From Rickettsiales bacterium (GTDB taxonomy: Bacteria > Pseudomonadota > Alphaproteobacteria > Rs-D84), in the NCBI GenBank assembly GCA_031260805.1, contig JAISKV010000009.1, positions 1 through 50,711 on the forward strand: a DNA stretch of 50,711 nt, written 5' to 3'. The position numbers and the translations under genes are program-made. Below are positions 34,989 to 43,070 of the stretch, in pieces. Each line of letters starts with the position of its first letter. The first letter of the stretch is position 1. A model generated the notes under the pieces. The model was given only the letters and a program-made list of their open reading frames with translations. It was not told the origin of the DNA and searched no databases.

Positions 34989-37900
34989 TCAGATTTTCTT
35001 TGGCGTCATCGCCAGACCCAGTCCTTTCAATTCGCGGACCAAGACATTAAACGCCTCGGGCGTGCCGGTTTGGAAGTCCGTATTGCCTTCTATGACCGCC
35101 TCGAACATCTTGTTGCGGCCCGCAATATCGTCTGATTTGACTGTCAGCATTTCTTTCAGCAAGTGCGCCGCGCCATGCGCTTCCAACGCCCAGACCTCCA
35201 TTTCACCCAGTCTCTGACCGCCGCCGTGCGCTTTTCCAGCCAATGGCTGCTGGGTCACCAGCGAGTATCCGCCACTGCTGCGCGCGTGCATCTTGTCGTC
35301 AACCAAGTGATGCAGTTTCAGCATGTACATGACGCCGACTGTCACAGGACGATCAAACTTTTCGCCCGTGATTCCGTCAACCATCGTGAACTGTCCGGTT
35401 TCAGGCAGTTTGGCCAGTTTCAGCATCTTGTGAATTTCGTCCGCCGTCGCGCCGTCAAACGATGGCGTCGCGGTCAGAATCCCGGACGACAGCAACTTGC
35501 CCAGCCCGCGGACATCCGTGTCCGTCATCTTTTCCAACTTGTCGGCCATCTCTTTGCCATAGATTTTTCCAATCAATGCGCGCAGATCGTCCGTCACAGC
35601 CGTCTTGTTTTTAATAGAATCCAGAACTTCGCCGATTTGCAGGCCCAGATGATACGCGGCCGCCCCCAGGTGGGTTTCCAGAATCTGCCCGACATTCATA
35701 CGCGACGGCACGCCCAGCGGATTCAGAACGATGTCAACCGGCGTTCCGTCTTCCAGATGCGGCATGTCTTCAATCGGCACAACGCGCGAAACAATGCCTT
35801 TGTTTCCATGGCGTCCCGCCATTTTGTCGCCCGGCTGCAATTTGGTCTTGTGCGCGATGTAAATCTTGACTTCCTTCAAGACGCCGGCGGACAGAGAATT
35901 GCTCTCTTTCACTTTTTCAATATCGGTGTTTGCAACCGCTTCAATATCTTTGATTTCAGCGACATGCGCTTCGGCCAAGGACTTGATTTGTTCCTGGATT
36001 GCCTTGTCCTTGACAACCAGTTTCTTGATGTCGGACGGCTTGATGCTTTCAAAAATTTCGCGGTTCAGTTTCTTGCCGATAAAAGGCTTGATTGATCCGG
36101 TTCCGTTTTCAATCGTGCATCCTTCGGCGATTTGGAAGATCTGTTCGCCAAAGCCGCCTTCAATAATTGATATTTTTTCGTCGCGGTTGCGCGCGATAAA
36201 TTCAATCTTTTGCAGTTCAATCATCTGGGTGCGTTCGTCTTTCTTGACCCCGTGCCGCGTCAGAACATTGACGCCGATGACGACGCCTTCTTCATTCGGG
36301 CCGCATTTCAGCGAAGTATCCTTGACTGACAAGGCCTTTTCGCCAAAGATGTTGCGCAGCAGCGCTTCTTCGGGTGTCAGCATCGTTTCAGACTTTGGCG
36401 ACACGCGGCCGACCAGAATATCGCCAGGCTTCACCGCCGCGCCGACATAAATAATCCCGCTCTCGTCCAGATTGCGCAATGCTTCTTCGCCGACATTCGG
36501 AATGTCGCGCGTCAATGATTCCGGCCCCAGCTGGGTGTCGTGAACCTTGAATTCCTTTTCCACAATCTTGATGCTGGTAAAGACATCGTCGCGTGAAATC
36601 CGCTCTGAAATAACAATGCTGTCTTCGTAATTGTATCCGCGCCAAGGCATGAACGCGACCACGACATTCTTGCCGATTGCCAGTTCGCCATAGTGCGTTG
36701 AACTGCCATCCGCAATGATATCGTCTTTGGACACGCGGTCGCCGACCTTGACCAGCGGTTTCTGATGAACGATTGTTTCGCTGTTGGATCCCTGGAACTT
36801 TTCCAATTCGTAAATGTCAACGCCGCTGATGACGCCGCGCGAGTTGACGCATTTGATAACGATGGTGTTCGCATCAACGGATTCCACGATTCCGCTGCGC
36901 TTGGCAATCCGGCAAGTGCGGCTGTCGCGCGCGACTTCGCGCTCTATCCCGGTTCCGACCAGCGGCGCTTCGCTGCGCAGCAGCGGCACGCCCTGGCGCT
37001 GCATGTTTGATCCCATCAACGCGCGCTGTCCGTCGTCGTTTTCAATAAACGGGATAAGTCCTGTCGCGACGGAAATAATCTGTTTTGGCGCGACATCAAT
37101 CAGATCAATTTCTTCGCGCGGAATCATCTCAAACTCGCCCGCGACGCGCGCTGTTACCAATTCAGTTTCAATCGCGCCGCCGTTTGTCAATTTCGTATTT
37201 GCCTGGGCGATTTTATGAGAGATTTCTTCGTCCGCGGTCAGATAAAGGATTTCATCCTGGACCTTGCCGTTTTTCACGACATAGTACGGCGTTTCAATAA
37301 ACCCGTACGGATTCACGCGCGCGTAATTCGCCAAGTGGGTTATTAATCCGATGTTCGGACCTTCGGGCGAATTAATCGGGCACAGACGGCCGTAATGGGT
37401 CGGATGGACATCTCTAACCTCGAATCCGGCGCGCTCGCGGTTCAGTCCGCCTGGACCCAATGCGGAAATCAGCCGCTTGTGTTCAATTTCAGCCAGCGGG
37501 TTATAAGATTCCATAAACTGGGACAATTGCGAAGTTCCCAAAAATTCCGCGACCAATGCGTTCAATGGCTTTGCATTTATCAAATCCTGGGGCTGCTTGC
37601 TGGCGATATCCTGGTTGTTCAACTGATCGCGCGTCAGCCGTTCAATGCGCGACAAACCGATTCTGAATTGCTGTTCCAGCAATTCGCCGACACTGCGCAC
37701 GCGGCGGTTTGACAAGTTGTCAATATCATCCACAACATCCTTGCGGTCAATGATGTTCATAAGTGTTTTCAGAACGGCCAGAATATCCGTCTTGGTCAGC
37801 GTCCGCTCGTCTTCGGGCCGTTTGCCTGAATCAATGCGCAGCCGCTTGTTCAACTTGAACCGTCCGACCGCGGTCAAATCGTACCAGCGCGAATCAAATC

Positions 37901-39128
37901 CCTGCTGCGCGACCAGATTGGCGGCGGTTTCCACCGTCGGCCGTTCGCCCGGACGCAGAACATTGTAAATTTCTATCAAGGCTTCCTCGCGTGTTTTCAA
38001 TTTATCCGCGACCAGCGTGTTTCTGATCTGCGGATTGTAAAACGCATTGTCAATCGCCAGGATGGAAATATTTTTGATATTCAATTTTTCCAAATCTGCC
38101 AATACCTCGGCAGTTATTTCAGTGCCGGCATCAAACAAAACGGCGTCGCCATCCATGATTGCATCACAGATAAATTCGCCGATAAGATTTTCAGCCGCAA
38201 TTAAAAATTCTTTGTTCGCCGCAACCAGTTTTTCAGACTTTTTTGCATTCAGACGCGTGCCGGCCGTTGCAAAGGCCTTTTTATCCTTGGTTCCCAGCAA
38301 ATCGTGATTCAGGCGGAATTGGCCGAGATTCGCATAAGACTGGGTCTGGCCGCCAAAGAACTTGCCATCAAAAGATAATTGAATTTTATTATAGAAAGTG
38401 CCGAGTATTTCCGCATCGGTCATCCCGCGCACTGAAATGTCGCGCGGATTCTTTTCCCACTTTTTTTCATCGCCGGCCGTCGGCATGCATCGCAGCAAAG
38501 TCGTCGCATGAATTTTGCGGCGCGTGTCAATGCGTACGAAAATCTGGCCCTTGGACTCTTCCATGTCAATCCAGGATCCGCGTTCGGGAATAATTTTCGC
38601 CGCGTACGCGTTTTCAACATCGCTGCCGCGCGATTCTTTCGTTAATGTGAATATGACGCCTTGGGCGCGCTGCAATTGCGAAACAATTACGCGTTCAACG
38701 CCGGCTGCGATAAAGGTTCCGCGTTCTGTCATCAGCGGGACTTCGCCCATAAAGATTTCCTGTTCCTTGATGTCGCGCAGCGATTTTTTGCCGTCTTCCG
38801 CGATGTCCCACAGAATCAGTTTCAGACGCAGGCGCAGTTTGCTGGCATAAGTCATGTTGCGCATCATGCATTCGCGGACATTGTAAACCGGCTTTTCAAT
38901 GCGATAGTCAACGAATTCCAATTCAACGCTACCGTCGTTGTTCTTCATCGGAAACATGGACTTGAACGCGCGCTGCAACCCGACATCTTTGCGCGATGCT
39001 GGCGCGGCGTCGGCCTGCAAGAAATCATTGTAAGATTTGTATTGTATTTCAACCAGATCGGGGAGTTCGGTTTTTTGATTCAGCAGATTTTTTCCGAATG
39101 ATTTTCTTGGTTTCCAAATTACAGCCAT
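34989..39128 (-). CDS. rpoB: DNA-directed RNA polymerase subunit beta
   Basis: 1379 residues with an AAGGAGC ribosome-binding site before the ATG at 39128. Typical segments are PEGPNIGLI, GRHGNKGIVSRV, the switch region GGQRLGEMEVWALEAHGAAH and a C-terminal end with GLGLAMTPKKI. The rifampicin pocket is unusual. In E. coli numbering the cluster reads SQLSQFMESYNPLAEIEHKR followed by LISALGPGG, with D516 replaced by E, S522 by A, T525 by E and R529 by L, while Q513, H526, R528 and S531 are retained. The CPINSPEGP segment also departs from the common CPIETPEGP. These are visible directly in the codons (CTG for Leu at 529). Confidence 0.97.
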   Translation of the reverse strand: MAVIWKPRKSFGKNLLNQKTELPDLVEIQYKSYNDFLQADAAPASRKDVGLQRAFKSMFPMKNNDGSVELEFVDYRIEKPVYNVRECMMRNMTYASKLRLRLKLILWDIAEDGKKSLRDIKEQEIFMGEVPLMTERGTFIAAGVERVIVSQLQRAQGVIFTLTKESRGSDVENAYAAKIIPERGSWIDMEESKGQIFVRIDTRRKIHATTLLRCMPTAGDEKKWEKNPRDISVRGMTDAEILGTFYNKIQLSFDGKFFGGQTQSYANLGQFRLNHDLLGTKDKKAFATAGTRLNAKKSEKLVAANKEFLIAAENLIGEFICDAIMDGDAVLFDAGTEITAEVLADLEKLNIKNISILAIDNAFYNPQIRNTLVADKLKTREEALIEIYNVLRPGERPTVETAANLVAQQGFDSRWYDLTAVGRFKLNKRLRIDSGKRPEDERTLTKTDILAVLKTLMNIIDRKDVVDDIDNLSNRRVRSVGELLEQQFRIGLSRIERLTRDQLNNQDIASKQPQDLINAKPLNALVAEFLGTSQLSQFMESYNPLAEIEHKRLISALGPGGLNRERAGFEVRDVHPTHYGRLCPINSPEGPNIGLITHLANYARVNPYGFIETPYYVVKNGKVQDEILYLTADEEISHKIAQANTKLTNGGAIETELVTARVAGEFEMIPREEIDLIDVAPKQIISVATGLIPFIENDDGQRALMGSNMQRQGVPLLRSEAPLVGTGIEREVARDSRTCRIAKRSGIVESVDANTIVIKCVNSRGVISGVDIYELEKFQGSNSETIVHQKPLVKVGDRVSKDDIIADGSSTHYGELAIGKNVVVAFMPWRGYNYEDSIVISERISRDDVFTSIKIVEKEFKVHDTQLGPESLTRDIPNVGEEALRNLDESGIIYVGAAVKPGDILVGRVSPKSETMLTPEEALLRNIFGEKALSVKDTSLKCGPNEEGVVIGVNVLTRHGVKKDERTQMIELQKIEFIARNRDEKISIIEGGFGEQIFQIAEGCTIENGTGSIKPFIGKKLNREIFESIKPSDIKKLVVKDKAIQEQIKSLAEAHVAEIKDIEAVANTDIEKVKESNSLSAGVLKEVKIYIAHKTKLQPGDKMAGRHGNKGIVSRVVPIEDMPHLEDGTPVDIVLNPLGVPSRMNVGQILETHLGAAAYHLGLQIGEVLDSIKNKTAVTDDLRALIGKIYGKEMADKLEKMTDTDVRGLGKLLSSGILTATPSFDGATADEIHKMLKLAKLPETGQFTMVDGITGEKFDRPVTVGVMYMLKLHHLVDDKMHARSSGGYSLVTQQPLAGKAHGGGQRLGEMEVWALEAHGAAHLLKEMLTVKSDDIAGRNKMFEAVIEGNTDFQTGTPEAFNVLVRELKGLGLAMTPKKI

Positions 39129-39146
39129 GTATTTGCTCCTTGCAGT

Positions 39147-39290
39147 CGCAAATAGTGAATAATGAATAGTGAATAATGAATAATGTTTGCGCTCGCTTTG
39201 CTCGCAGCAATATTATTTATTATTTTTTATTCTTTCTTCACTTTTGCTTGCTGAACAACTATTCATTGTTCATTATTCATTATTCATTAA
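39147..39290. repeat. Inverted heptamer arrays between rplL and rpoB
   Basis: Left arm: GTGAATA/ATGAATA words (39150-39184). Right arm: TTCATTG/TTCATTA words (39259-39289). The middle contains GCGCTCGC and further TTATTTT words. The arms are complementary over about 30 bases. The 189-base gap between rplL and rpoB contains nothing else except the hairpin at 39289-39324. Confidence 0.88.
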
Positions 39291-39324
39291 AATAATCCTT
39301 GGGCGTTCGCCCAAAGATTATTTT
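39289..39324 (-). terminator. Hairpin at the rplL stop codon (possible attenuator)
   Basis: A nearly perfect 36-base palindrome: AAAATAATC, CTTGGGCG, TTCG centre, CCCAAAG, GATTATTTT. It covers the rplL stop codon and ends in T4 on the minus strand. E. coli has an attenuator at the same place between rplL and rpoB; whether this one terminates is not known. Confidence 0.6.
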
Positions 39325-39680
39325 AACTCAACCTTGGCGCCAGCCGCTTCCAGCGTCGCTTTCAGTTTGTCGGCTTCTTCCTTGGACAAGCCTTCTTTCA
39401 CTGTTTTCGGCGCGGATTCAACGAATGCTTTCGCTTCGCCCAGACCCAGTCCTGTCGCGTCTTTGACCGCCTTGATAACACCCAGTTTGTTTGCGCCGGC
39501 ATCCGCCAGAACAACATCAAACTCGGTCTTTTCTTCCACAGCCGCCGCCGGGCCGGCCGCAACCGCGACAGCCGCCGCGGCTGAAACGCCCCATGTTTCT
39601 TCCAATGCCTTGGACAGTTCAACCGCTTCCAGCACTGACAATTTTGACAATTCTTCAACTAATTTCTGAATATCAGCCAT
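39318..39680 (-). CDS. rplL: 50S ribosomal protein L7/L12
   Basis: The stalk protein of the large ribosomal subunit that recruits translational GTPases. It has 120 residues: the N-terminal dimerisation helices ([22 protein letters not shown]), an Ala-rich hinge (about 36-50) and the C-terminal factor-binding domain ([40 protein letters not shown]). The ribosome-binding site GGAG sits in the loop of a small hairpin (39682-39698), identical to that before rplK. Confidence 0.97.
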   Translation of the reverse strand: MADIQKLVEELSKLSVLEAVELSKALEETWGVSAAAAVAVAAGPAAAVEEKTEFDVVLADAGANKLGVIKAVKDATGLGLGEAKAFVESAPKTVKEGLSKEEADKLKATLEAAGAKVELK

Positions 39681-39681
39681 T

Positions 39682-39698
39682 TTATTACTCCGTAATAA
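39682..39698 (-). promoter_or_regulatory. Ribosome-binding-site hairpin of rplL
   Basis: A 7-base stem TTATTAC / GTAATAA closes on GGA, so the Shine-Dalgarno GGAG is in the loop, 7 bases before the ATG. An identical copy precedes rplK at 41690-41706. Confidence 0.55.
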
Positions 39699-39829
39699 TT
39701 AAGAATTAAGAATCCGGAATTTAAGAATTATTTCTTAAATCAAAGATTAAAATTCATTGTTGTTTTGCAAGAACCAAGATAAGAACCAAGAACAAAAATT
39801 CTTAATCCTTAATTATTGATTCTTAATTT
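39694..39829. repeat. Inverted heptamer arrays between rplJ and rplL
   Basis: Left arm: AATTAAG/GAATTAAG words (39694-39731). Right arm: TTCTTAA words (39797-39829). Between them is an AAGAACC/AAGATAA word array (39767-39792). The arms are complementary. The whole rplJ-rplL gap is made of this. Confidence 0.85.
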
Positions 39830-40299
39830 TTTTTCCCATATTCCGCAGAAACGCGGGCCAAACGAGATGCCGGTTCTATCAGAATCCGTGCAATCGTTCC
39901 GCGTATTTCCAGCAGTGATGGCAGTTTTGATAATTGCAACACCCCGTCCGCATTCAGCAGATTCGCGTCCATTTTGCCACCCAAAATAACTAATTTCGGA
40001 TGTGCTTCGGCGAATCGCGCCAAAACCTTGGTAACCGCCAATGAGTCATTTGCGATCGCCACGGCCGTCGGCTTTTTCAGCAATTCGGACACCGGCGCAA
40101 AGTCCGTATCCGTCAGCGCCAGTTTCATCAGACGATTTTTGACAATCTTGAAGACAGAAACAATCGGACGCAATTCGTTGCGCAATTCTTCTGTTTCCCG
40201 AACCGTCAAGCCATCGTTTTCTATGACGAAAACACCGTTTGCCTGTTTCAGTGAGTTTTGCAATGTGGATATCAACGAAGATTTATCTTCCCGCTTCAT
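39823..40299 (-). CDS. rplJ: 50S ribosomal protein L10
   Basis: Base of the ribosomal stalk that anchors L7/L12 dimers. It has 158 residues: N-terminal rRNA-binding domain (MKREDKSSLISTLQNSLKQA, FKIVKNRLMKLAL) and the C-terminal helix (RLARVSAEYGKKN) that binds L12. In many bacteria L10(L12) represses its own mRNA by binding a leader; the 270-base gap upstream here contains a plausible leader interrupted by heptamer hairpins. The ribosome-binding site is GGGAAAGG. Confidence 0.96.
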   Translation of the reverse strand: MKREDKSSLISTLQNSLKQANGVFVIENDGLTVRETEELRNELRPIVSVFKIVKNRLMKLALTDTDFAPVSELLKKPTAVAIANDSLAVTKVLARFAEAHPKLVILGGKMDANLLNADGVLQLSKLPSLLEIRGTIARILIEPASRLARVSAEYGKKN

Positions 40300-40317
40300 A
40301 ATTTTACCTTTCCCACA

Positions 40318-40520
40318 TTTGTTTTTTTATCCGGTGCTTCCACCGGGGCTCTTTTGAGTGTTCAGTTTTCAGAGTTCAGAGTTCAGTATTTTTACCGAAC
40401 TCTGAACTCTGCAAACTGAACACTGTTATTCTGTCCCAAAAGAGCAATCTCTTTTGTCTATGACGGCTTTGTTTTTTAAGGGTTTCCCCGCCATCAGTCT
40501 CGGACAAGAATCTTTTGCAG
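40318..40520 (-). promoter_or_regulatory. Probable L10 (rplJ) leader, interrupted by a heptamer hairpin
   Basis: On the minus strand the region has TCCGAGACTGATGGCGGGG, then AAAGCCGTCATAGAC, then the pair GCTCTTTTG (40437-40445 strand-reversed) and CAAAAGAGC (40348-40356 reversed), and a CCGGTGGAAGCACCGG hairpin before rplJ. The 9-base pair closes exactly around the heptamer hairpin at 40357-40424. Position and general layout match the autoregulatory L10 leader, but a covariance-model search would be needed to be sure. Confidence 0.45.
40357..40424. repeat. Heptamer hairpin 1 in the rplJ leader
   Basis: AGTGTTCAG, TTTTCAGAGTTCAGAGTTCAG, loop TATTTTTAC, then the complementary GAACTCTGAACTCTG words and CTGAACACT. 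The arms of about 29 bases are almost fully complementary. Confidence 0.9.
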
Positions 40521-40571
40521 CGTGCAGTTTTCAGAGTTCGGTAAAAATACTGAACTCTGAAAACTGGACGC
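40521..40571. repeat. Heptamer hairpin 2 between rplA and the rplJ leader
   Basis: Same family as hairpin 1 but in the opposite orientation: the loop GTAAAAATAC is the reverse complement of hairpin 1's GTATTTTTAC. Each arm is one heptamer shorter. It abuts the rplA stop codon (40572). Confidence 0.9.
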
Positions 40572-41249
40572 TTATTTTACTTCCACTTTCAATCCCGGGC
40601 CCTGGGTCGTGCTTAATGCCGCGCCCAAAATATACTGGCCTTTGGAACTGGATGGCTTTACCTTTTTCAATTGTTCAATCAGCGCGTTCACATTCTGAAC
40701 CAATTGGTCGGTTGTAAAGGACATCTTGCCAATTCCGGCATGAACTATGCCTTTCTTTTCCGCGCGATATTCAATCTGGCCGGCCTTGGCTGTCTTGACA
40801 GCGTCCGCGACATTGTTCGCGACCGTCCCCAGTTTCGGATTCGGCATCAAGCCCTTGGGCCCCAGCACGCGCGCAACCTTGGACATTTTCGGCATCATGT
40901 CCGGCGTCGCGATGACCCGGTCAAAGTCCATGAATCCATTTGCTATTTTATCAATCAGATCTTCGCCGCCGACAATATCCGCGCCGGCTTTCGTGGCTTC
41001 TTCGTCCTTGCCATTGGATATAACCGCGACGCGGACCGTTTTGCCCGTGCCGTTCGGCAGCGACAGCATTCCGCGGATATTCTGATCCGCCTTGGTTATG
41101 TCAATGCCCAGTTTTATCGCGATGTCCAAAGACTCGTTGAATTTTCCGGATGAAAAACCGCGCAAAGTTTCAATCGCATCAGCAATCGCGTAAACTTTTT
41201 TTGCGTCCAGTTCTGCCCGTTTTTGCAATCTTTTAGAAATGTGTTTCAT
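40572..41249 (-). CDS. rplA: 50S ribosomal protein L1
   Basis: The L1 stalk protein, also a translational repressor of the L11-L1 mRNA in many bacteria. It has 225 residues from the ATG at 41249 (MKHISKRLQKRAELD); the longer frame overlaps rplK. Typical parts are YAIADAIETLR, NGTGKTVRVAVI, DRVIATPDMMPKMSKVARVLGPKGLMPNPKLGTV (L1 signature region) and the final SSSKGQYILGAALSTTQGPG. It starts 4 bases after the rplK stop. Confidence 0.96.
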   Translation of the reverse strand: MKHISKRLQKRAELDAKKVYAIADAIETLRGFSSGKFNESLDIAIKLGIDITKADQNIRGMLSLPNGTGKTVRVAVISNGKDEEATKAGADIVGGEDLIDKIANGFMDFDRVIATPDMMPKMSKVARVLGPKGLMPNPKLGTVANNVADAVKTAKAGQIEYRAEKKGIVHAGIGKMSFTTDQLVQNVNALIEQLKKVKPSSSKGQYILGAALSTTQGPGLKVEVK

Positions 41250-41253
41250 GTTT

Positions 41254-41688
41254 TCAGCCCTCCACCTTGATGCCCATAGAGCGGCATTGCCCGGCAACAA
41301 TATTCGCGCCGGCGTCAACAGTCGTGCAGTTCAGGTCAGGCATTTTCGCTTCGGCGATTTTGCGCACCGCGGCCATGCTGATCGTGCCTGCGAAATCCCG
41401 GCCCGGCTTTTTGCTGCCTGATTTCAGCCCCAGTTCTTTTTTAATGAAATAAGAAACAGGCGGCAACTTCATTATAAACTCAAACGAGCGGTCCGTGTAC
41501 ACCGTGATGACCACAGGCGTCGGCTGACCCGCTTCCAAATCCTTGGACGCGTCGTTGAATTGTTTGCAGAATTCCGCGATGTTTACGCCATTGGATCCCA
41601 GTATCGGTCCGATTGGCGGCGACGGATTTGCCTGTTTCGCCGGCACAACCAGTTTCACAAGCGATTTTACTTCTTTTACTTTTGCCAT
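41254..41688 (-). CDS. rplK: 50S ribosomal protein L11
   Basis: Binds the GTPase-associated region of 23S rRNA. It has 144 residues: KLVVPAKQANPSPPIGPILG (N-terminal domain with the proline-rich thiostrepton-site helix), NIAEFCKQFNDASKD, and the C-terminal RNA-binding domain ending GQCRSMGIKVEG. GGAG in the loop of a hairpin, 7 bases upstream, is the same as for rplL. Confidence 0.96.
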   Translation of the reverse strand: MAKVKEVKSLVKLVVPAKQANPSPPIGPILGSNGVNIAEFCKQFNDASKDLEAGQPTPVVITVYTDRSFEFIMKLPPVSYFIKKELGLKSGSKKPGRDFAGTISMAAVRKIAEAKMPDLNCTTVDAGANIVAGQCRSMGIKVEG

Positions 41689-41689
41689 T

Positions 41690-41706
41690 TTATTACTCCG
41701 TAATAA
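41690..41706 (-). promoter_or_regulatory. Ribosome-binding-site hairpin of rplK
   Basis: Stem TTATTAC / GTAATAA with GGA loop, identical to 39682-39698 before rplL, at the same distance from the start codon. Confidence 0.55.
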
Positions 41707-41788
41707 TTAAAATTAAAAGATGAAAGTTCACTTTTAATCGTTAGAGTTCGCGGTCTTCCGGTGTGGCACACCTGCCGCATTTTATCCC

Positions 41789-42343
41789 TCAGACCTTTTC
41801 AACCTGAGAAAATTCCAAGTTCACAGAAGTTTCGCGGCCGAATACCAGCACGCTGGCCGTCATTTTCTGTTTAATATTGTCCACATCCTTGACAACCCCG
41901 TTAAAGTTCATAAACGGCCCGTCAATGATTTTGATTTCCTGGCCGATTTCATAATCTGAAATCTCGCCCACTGATCCGCCTTCTTCCATCTGCTTTTGCA
42001 GACGGCGCGCCTCGGCCTCGGTAATTGGGACGGGCGTCGGCAGAACCTTGGCCCCGTTGCGCCGCTGGCCCAAGAACATAACCACCTGGGGAATCGTCTG
42101 GACCGCGGAAAAAGTCGCATCCGTCATGACCATTTGCACGACGATGTATCCCGGAAAGAACTTTCTTTCGTTTTTGACGCGTTTTCCGGCCTTGACCTCT
42201 ACCACTTCGCGTGTCGGAACCAGAATTTCGCCAAACAGCGGGTTCAACTTTGCCGAGTCAATTTTTTCACGCAATTCACGGGCAACCTTGTCTTCGCAGC
42301 CGGTATGAACATTGACGATAAACCATTGCATGTTATCAGACAT
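41789..42343 (-). CDS. nusG: Transcription termination/antitermination factor NusG
   Basis: A 184-residue RNA polymerase-binding elongation factor. It has the NGN domain (MQWFIVNVHTGCEDKVARELR, ERKFFPGYIVVQMVM) and the C-terminal KOW domain (EIKIIDGPFMNFNGVVKDVD) that contacts Rho or S10. A start at the internal MQWF (12 bases later) is possible. secE lies 9 bases upstream. The 100-base gap to rplK carries an AT-rich word-like segment and a small hairpin. Confidence 0.96.
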   Translation of the reverse strand: MSDNMQWFIVNVHTGCEDKVARELREKIDSAKLNPLFGEILVPTREVVEVKAGKRVKNERKFFPGYIVVQMVMTDATFSAVQTIPQVVMFLGQRRNGAKVLPTPVPITEAEARRLQKQMEEGGSVGEISDYEIGQEIKIIDGPFMNFNGVVKDVDNIKQKMTASVLVFGRETSVNLEFSQVEKV

Positions 42344-42352
42344 CTTTACCCC

Positions 42353-42532
42353 TTAGAATATCCAGCCGACCAGCGCATTCAGCACGCTGTCTGTTAAAAA
42401 GAAAAACAATGCGGCGATTGCCGAAAAAACAATGATCAGAATCCCTGATTTAATAACAGCGTCGCGGGTCGGCCAAGTTATCTTGAACCATTCGCTGCGC
42501 ACATTTTTAATATAATTAAATATTCTGTTCAT
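42353..42532 (-). CDS. secE: Preprotein translocase subunit SecE
   Basis: An essential small subunit of the SecYEG channel. It has 59 residues from the ATG at 42532 (MNRIFNYIKNVRSEWFKITW); the longer frame would run into the tRNA gene. An amphipathic helix with the conserved EW.K..WP motif (RSEWFKITWPTRDAV) is followed by one transmembrane helix (GILIIVFSAIAALFFFL), the short single-helix form usual outside enterobacteria. It is followed directly by nusG. Confidence 0.94.
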   Translation of the reverse strand: MNRIFNYIKNVRSEWFKITWPTRDAVIKSGILIIVFSAIAALFFFLTDSVLNALVGWIF

Positions 42533-42549
42533 TTTTTTTATCTGACTCT

Positions 42550-42623
42550 TGGCAGGGGCAGTAGGAATCGAACCCACATCAAAGGTTTTGGAGACCTCTA
42601 TTCTACCGTTGAACTATGCCCCT
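42550..42623 (-). tRNA. trnW: tRNA-Trp (CCA anticodon)
   Basis: The minus strand folds as a complete cloverleaf: acceptor AGGGGCA / TGCCCCT, D-arm GTTC...GAAT, anticodon stem GAGGT / ACCTT with loop CTCCAAA (anticodon CCA), T-arm GTGGG / CCTAC with TTCGATT loop, discriminator G and an encoded 3' CCA. Its position before secE-nusG is the conserved bacterial arrangement. The 18-base gap to secE suggests co-transcription. Confidence 0.96.
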
Positions 42624-42836
42624 AAAACTTTTTACCTAATGTTTTCAACACCAAACCTGTCCGTCTTTGTTCGCCAGGGGCGAATGCGACACTGGCAAAA
42701 CTTCCATTTTTGCCGAAAAACCGCGAAAATTCAACCAATTCTTGCCACAAGTTCGTTCAGTTTAACACAATTTTTTATAAAATCAAGCGCAAATATTATA
42801 TATTTTTATCCCGCCCAGCGCAAGGGGAAAGTAGTT

Positions 42837-43013
42837 TAAGTGCAGGTGAAGGTGAAAGTGTAGGTGTAGGTGGAGATGAAAGTTAAATGCGTCGTCATTC
42901 AAGCACCGAACAACACCCCGTCGTCATCCCAGCCTGCGCGGGAATGACGACAGGAGATGGCCTTCACCTTCACCTACACCTACACTTTCACCTTCACCTA
43001 CACTTTTTTCGCT
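42837..43013. repeat. Nested repeat: hexamer hairpin with a GTCATCCC palindrome in its loop
   Basis: Left arm: GTGCAG/GTGAAG/GTGAAA/GTGTAG hexamers (42840-42880). Right arm: CACCTT/CACCTA/CACTTT hexamers (42961-43005). Within the loop lies CGTCGTCATCCC ... GGGAATGACGACA (42919-42952), a short member of the CATCGTCA family. The 447-base gap between tRNA-Trp and the virB8 gene contains this element. Otherwise there is only AT-rich DNA that probably includes the tRNA-secE promoter (a TTGATT...TAAACT match at 42759-42786 on the minus strand, weak). Confidence 0.85.
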
Positions 43014-43070
43014 TGCGCTGCATGCGCTTTTTTTTCTAAACTGAATTGACATCAGGGGGAATAATCACAG

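Noticed and set aside
39147-39829. Tandem short repeats considered as a CRISPR array
   Set aside because: Repeat units are 7 bases without unique spacers of constant length, and no cas genes are present.
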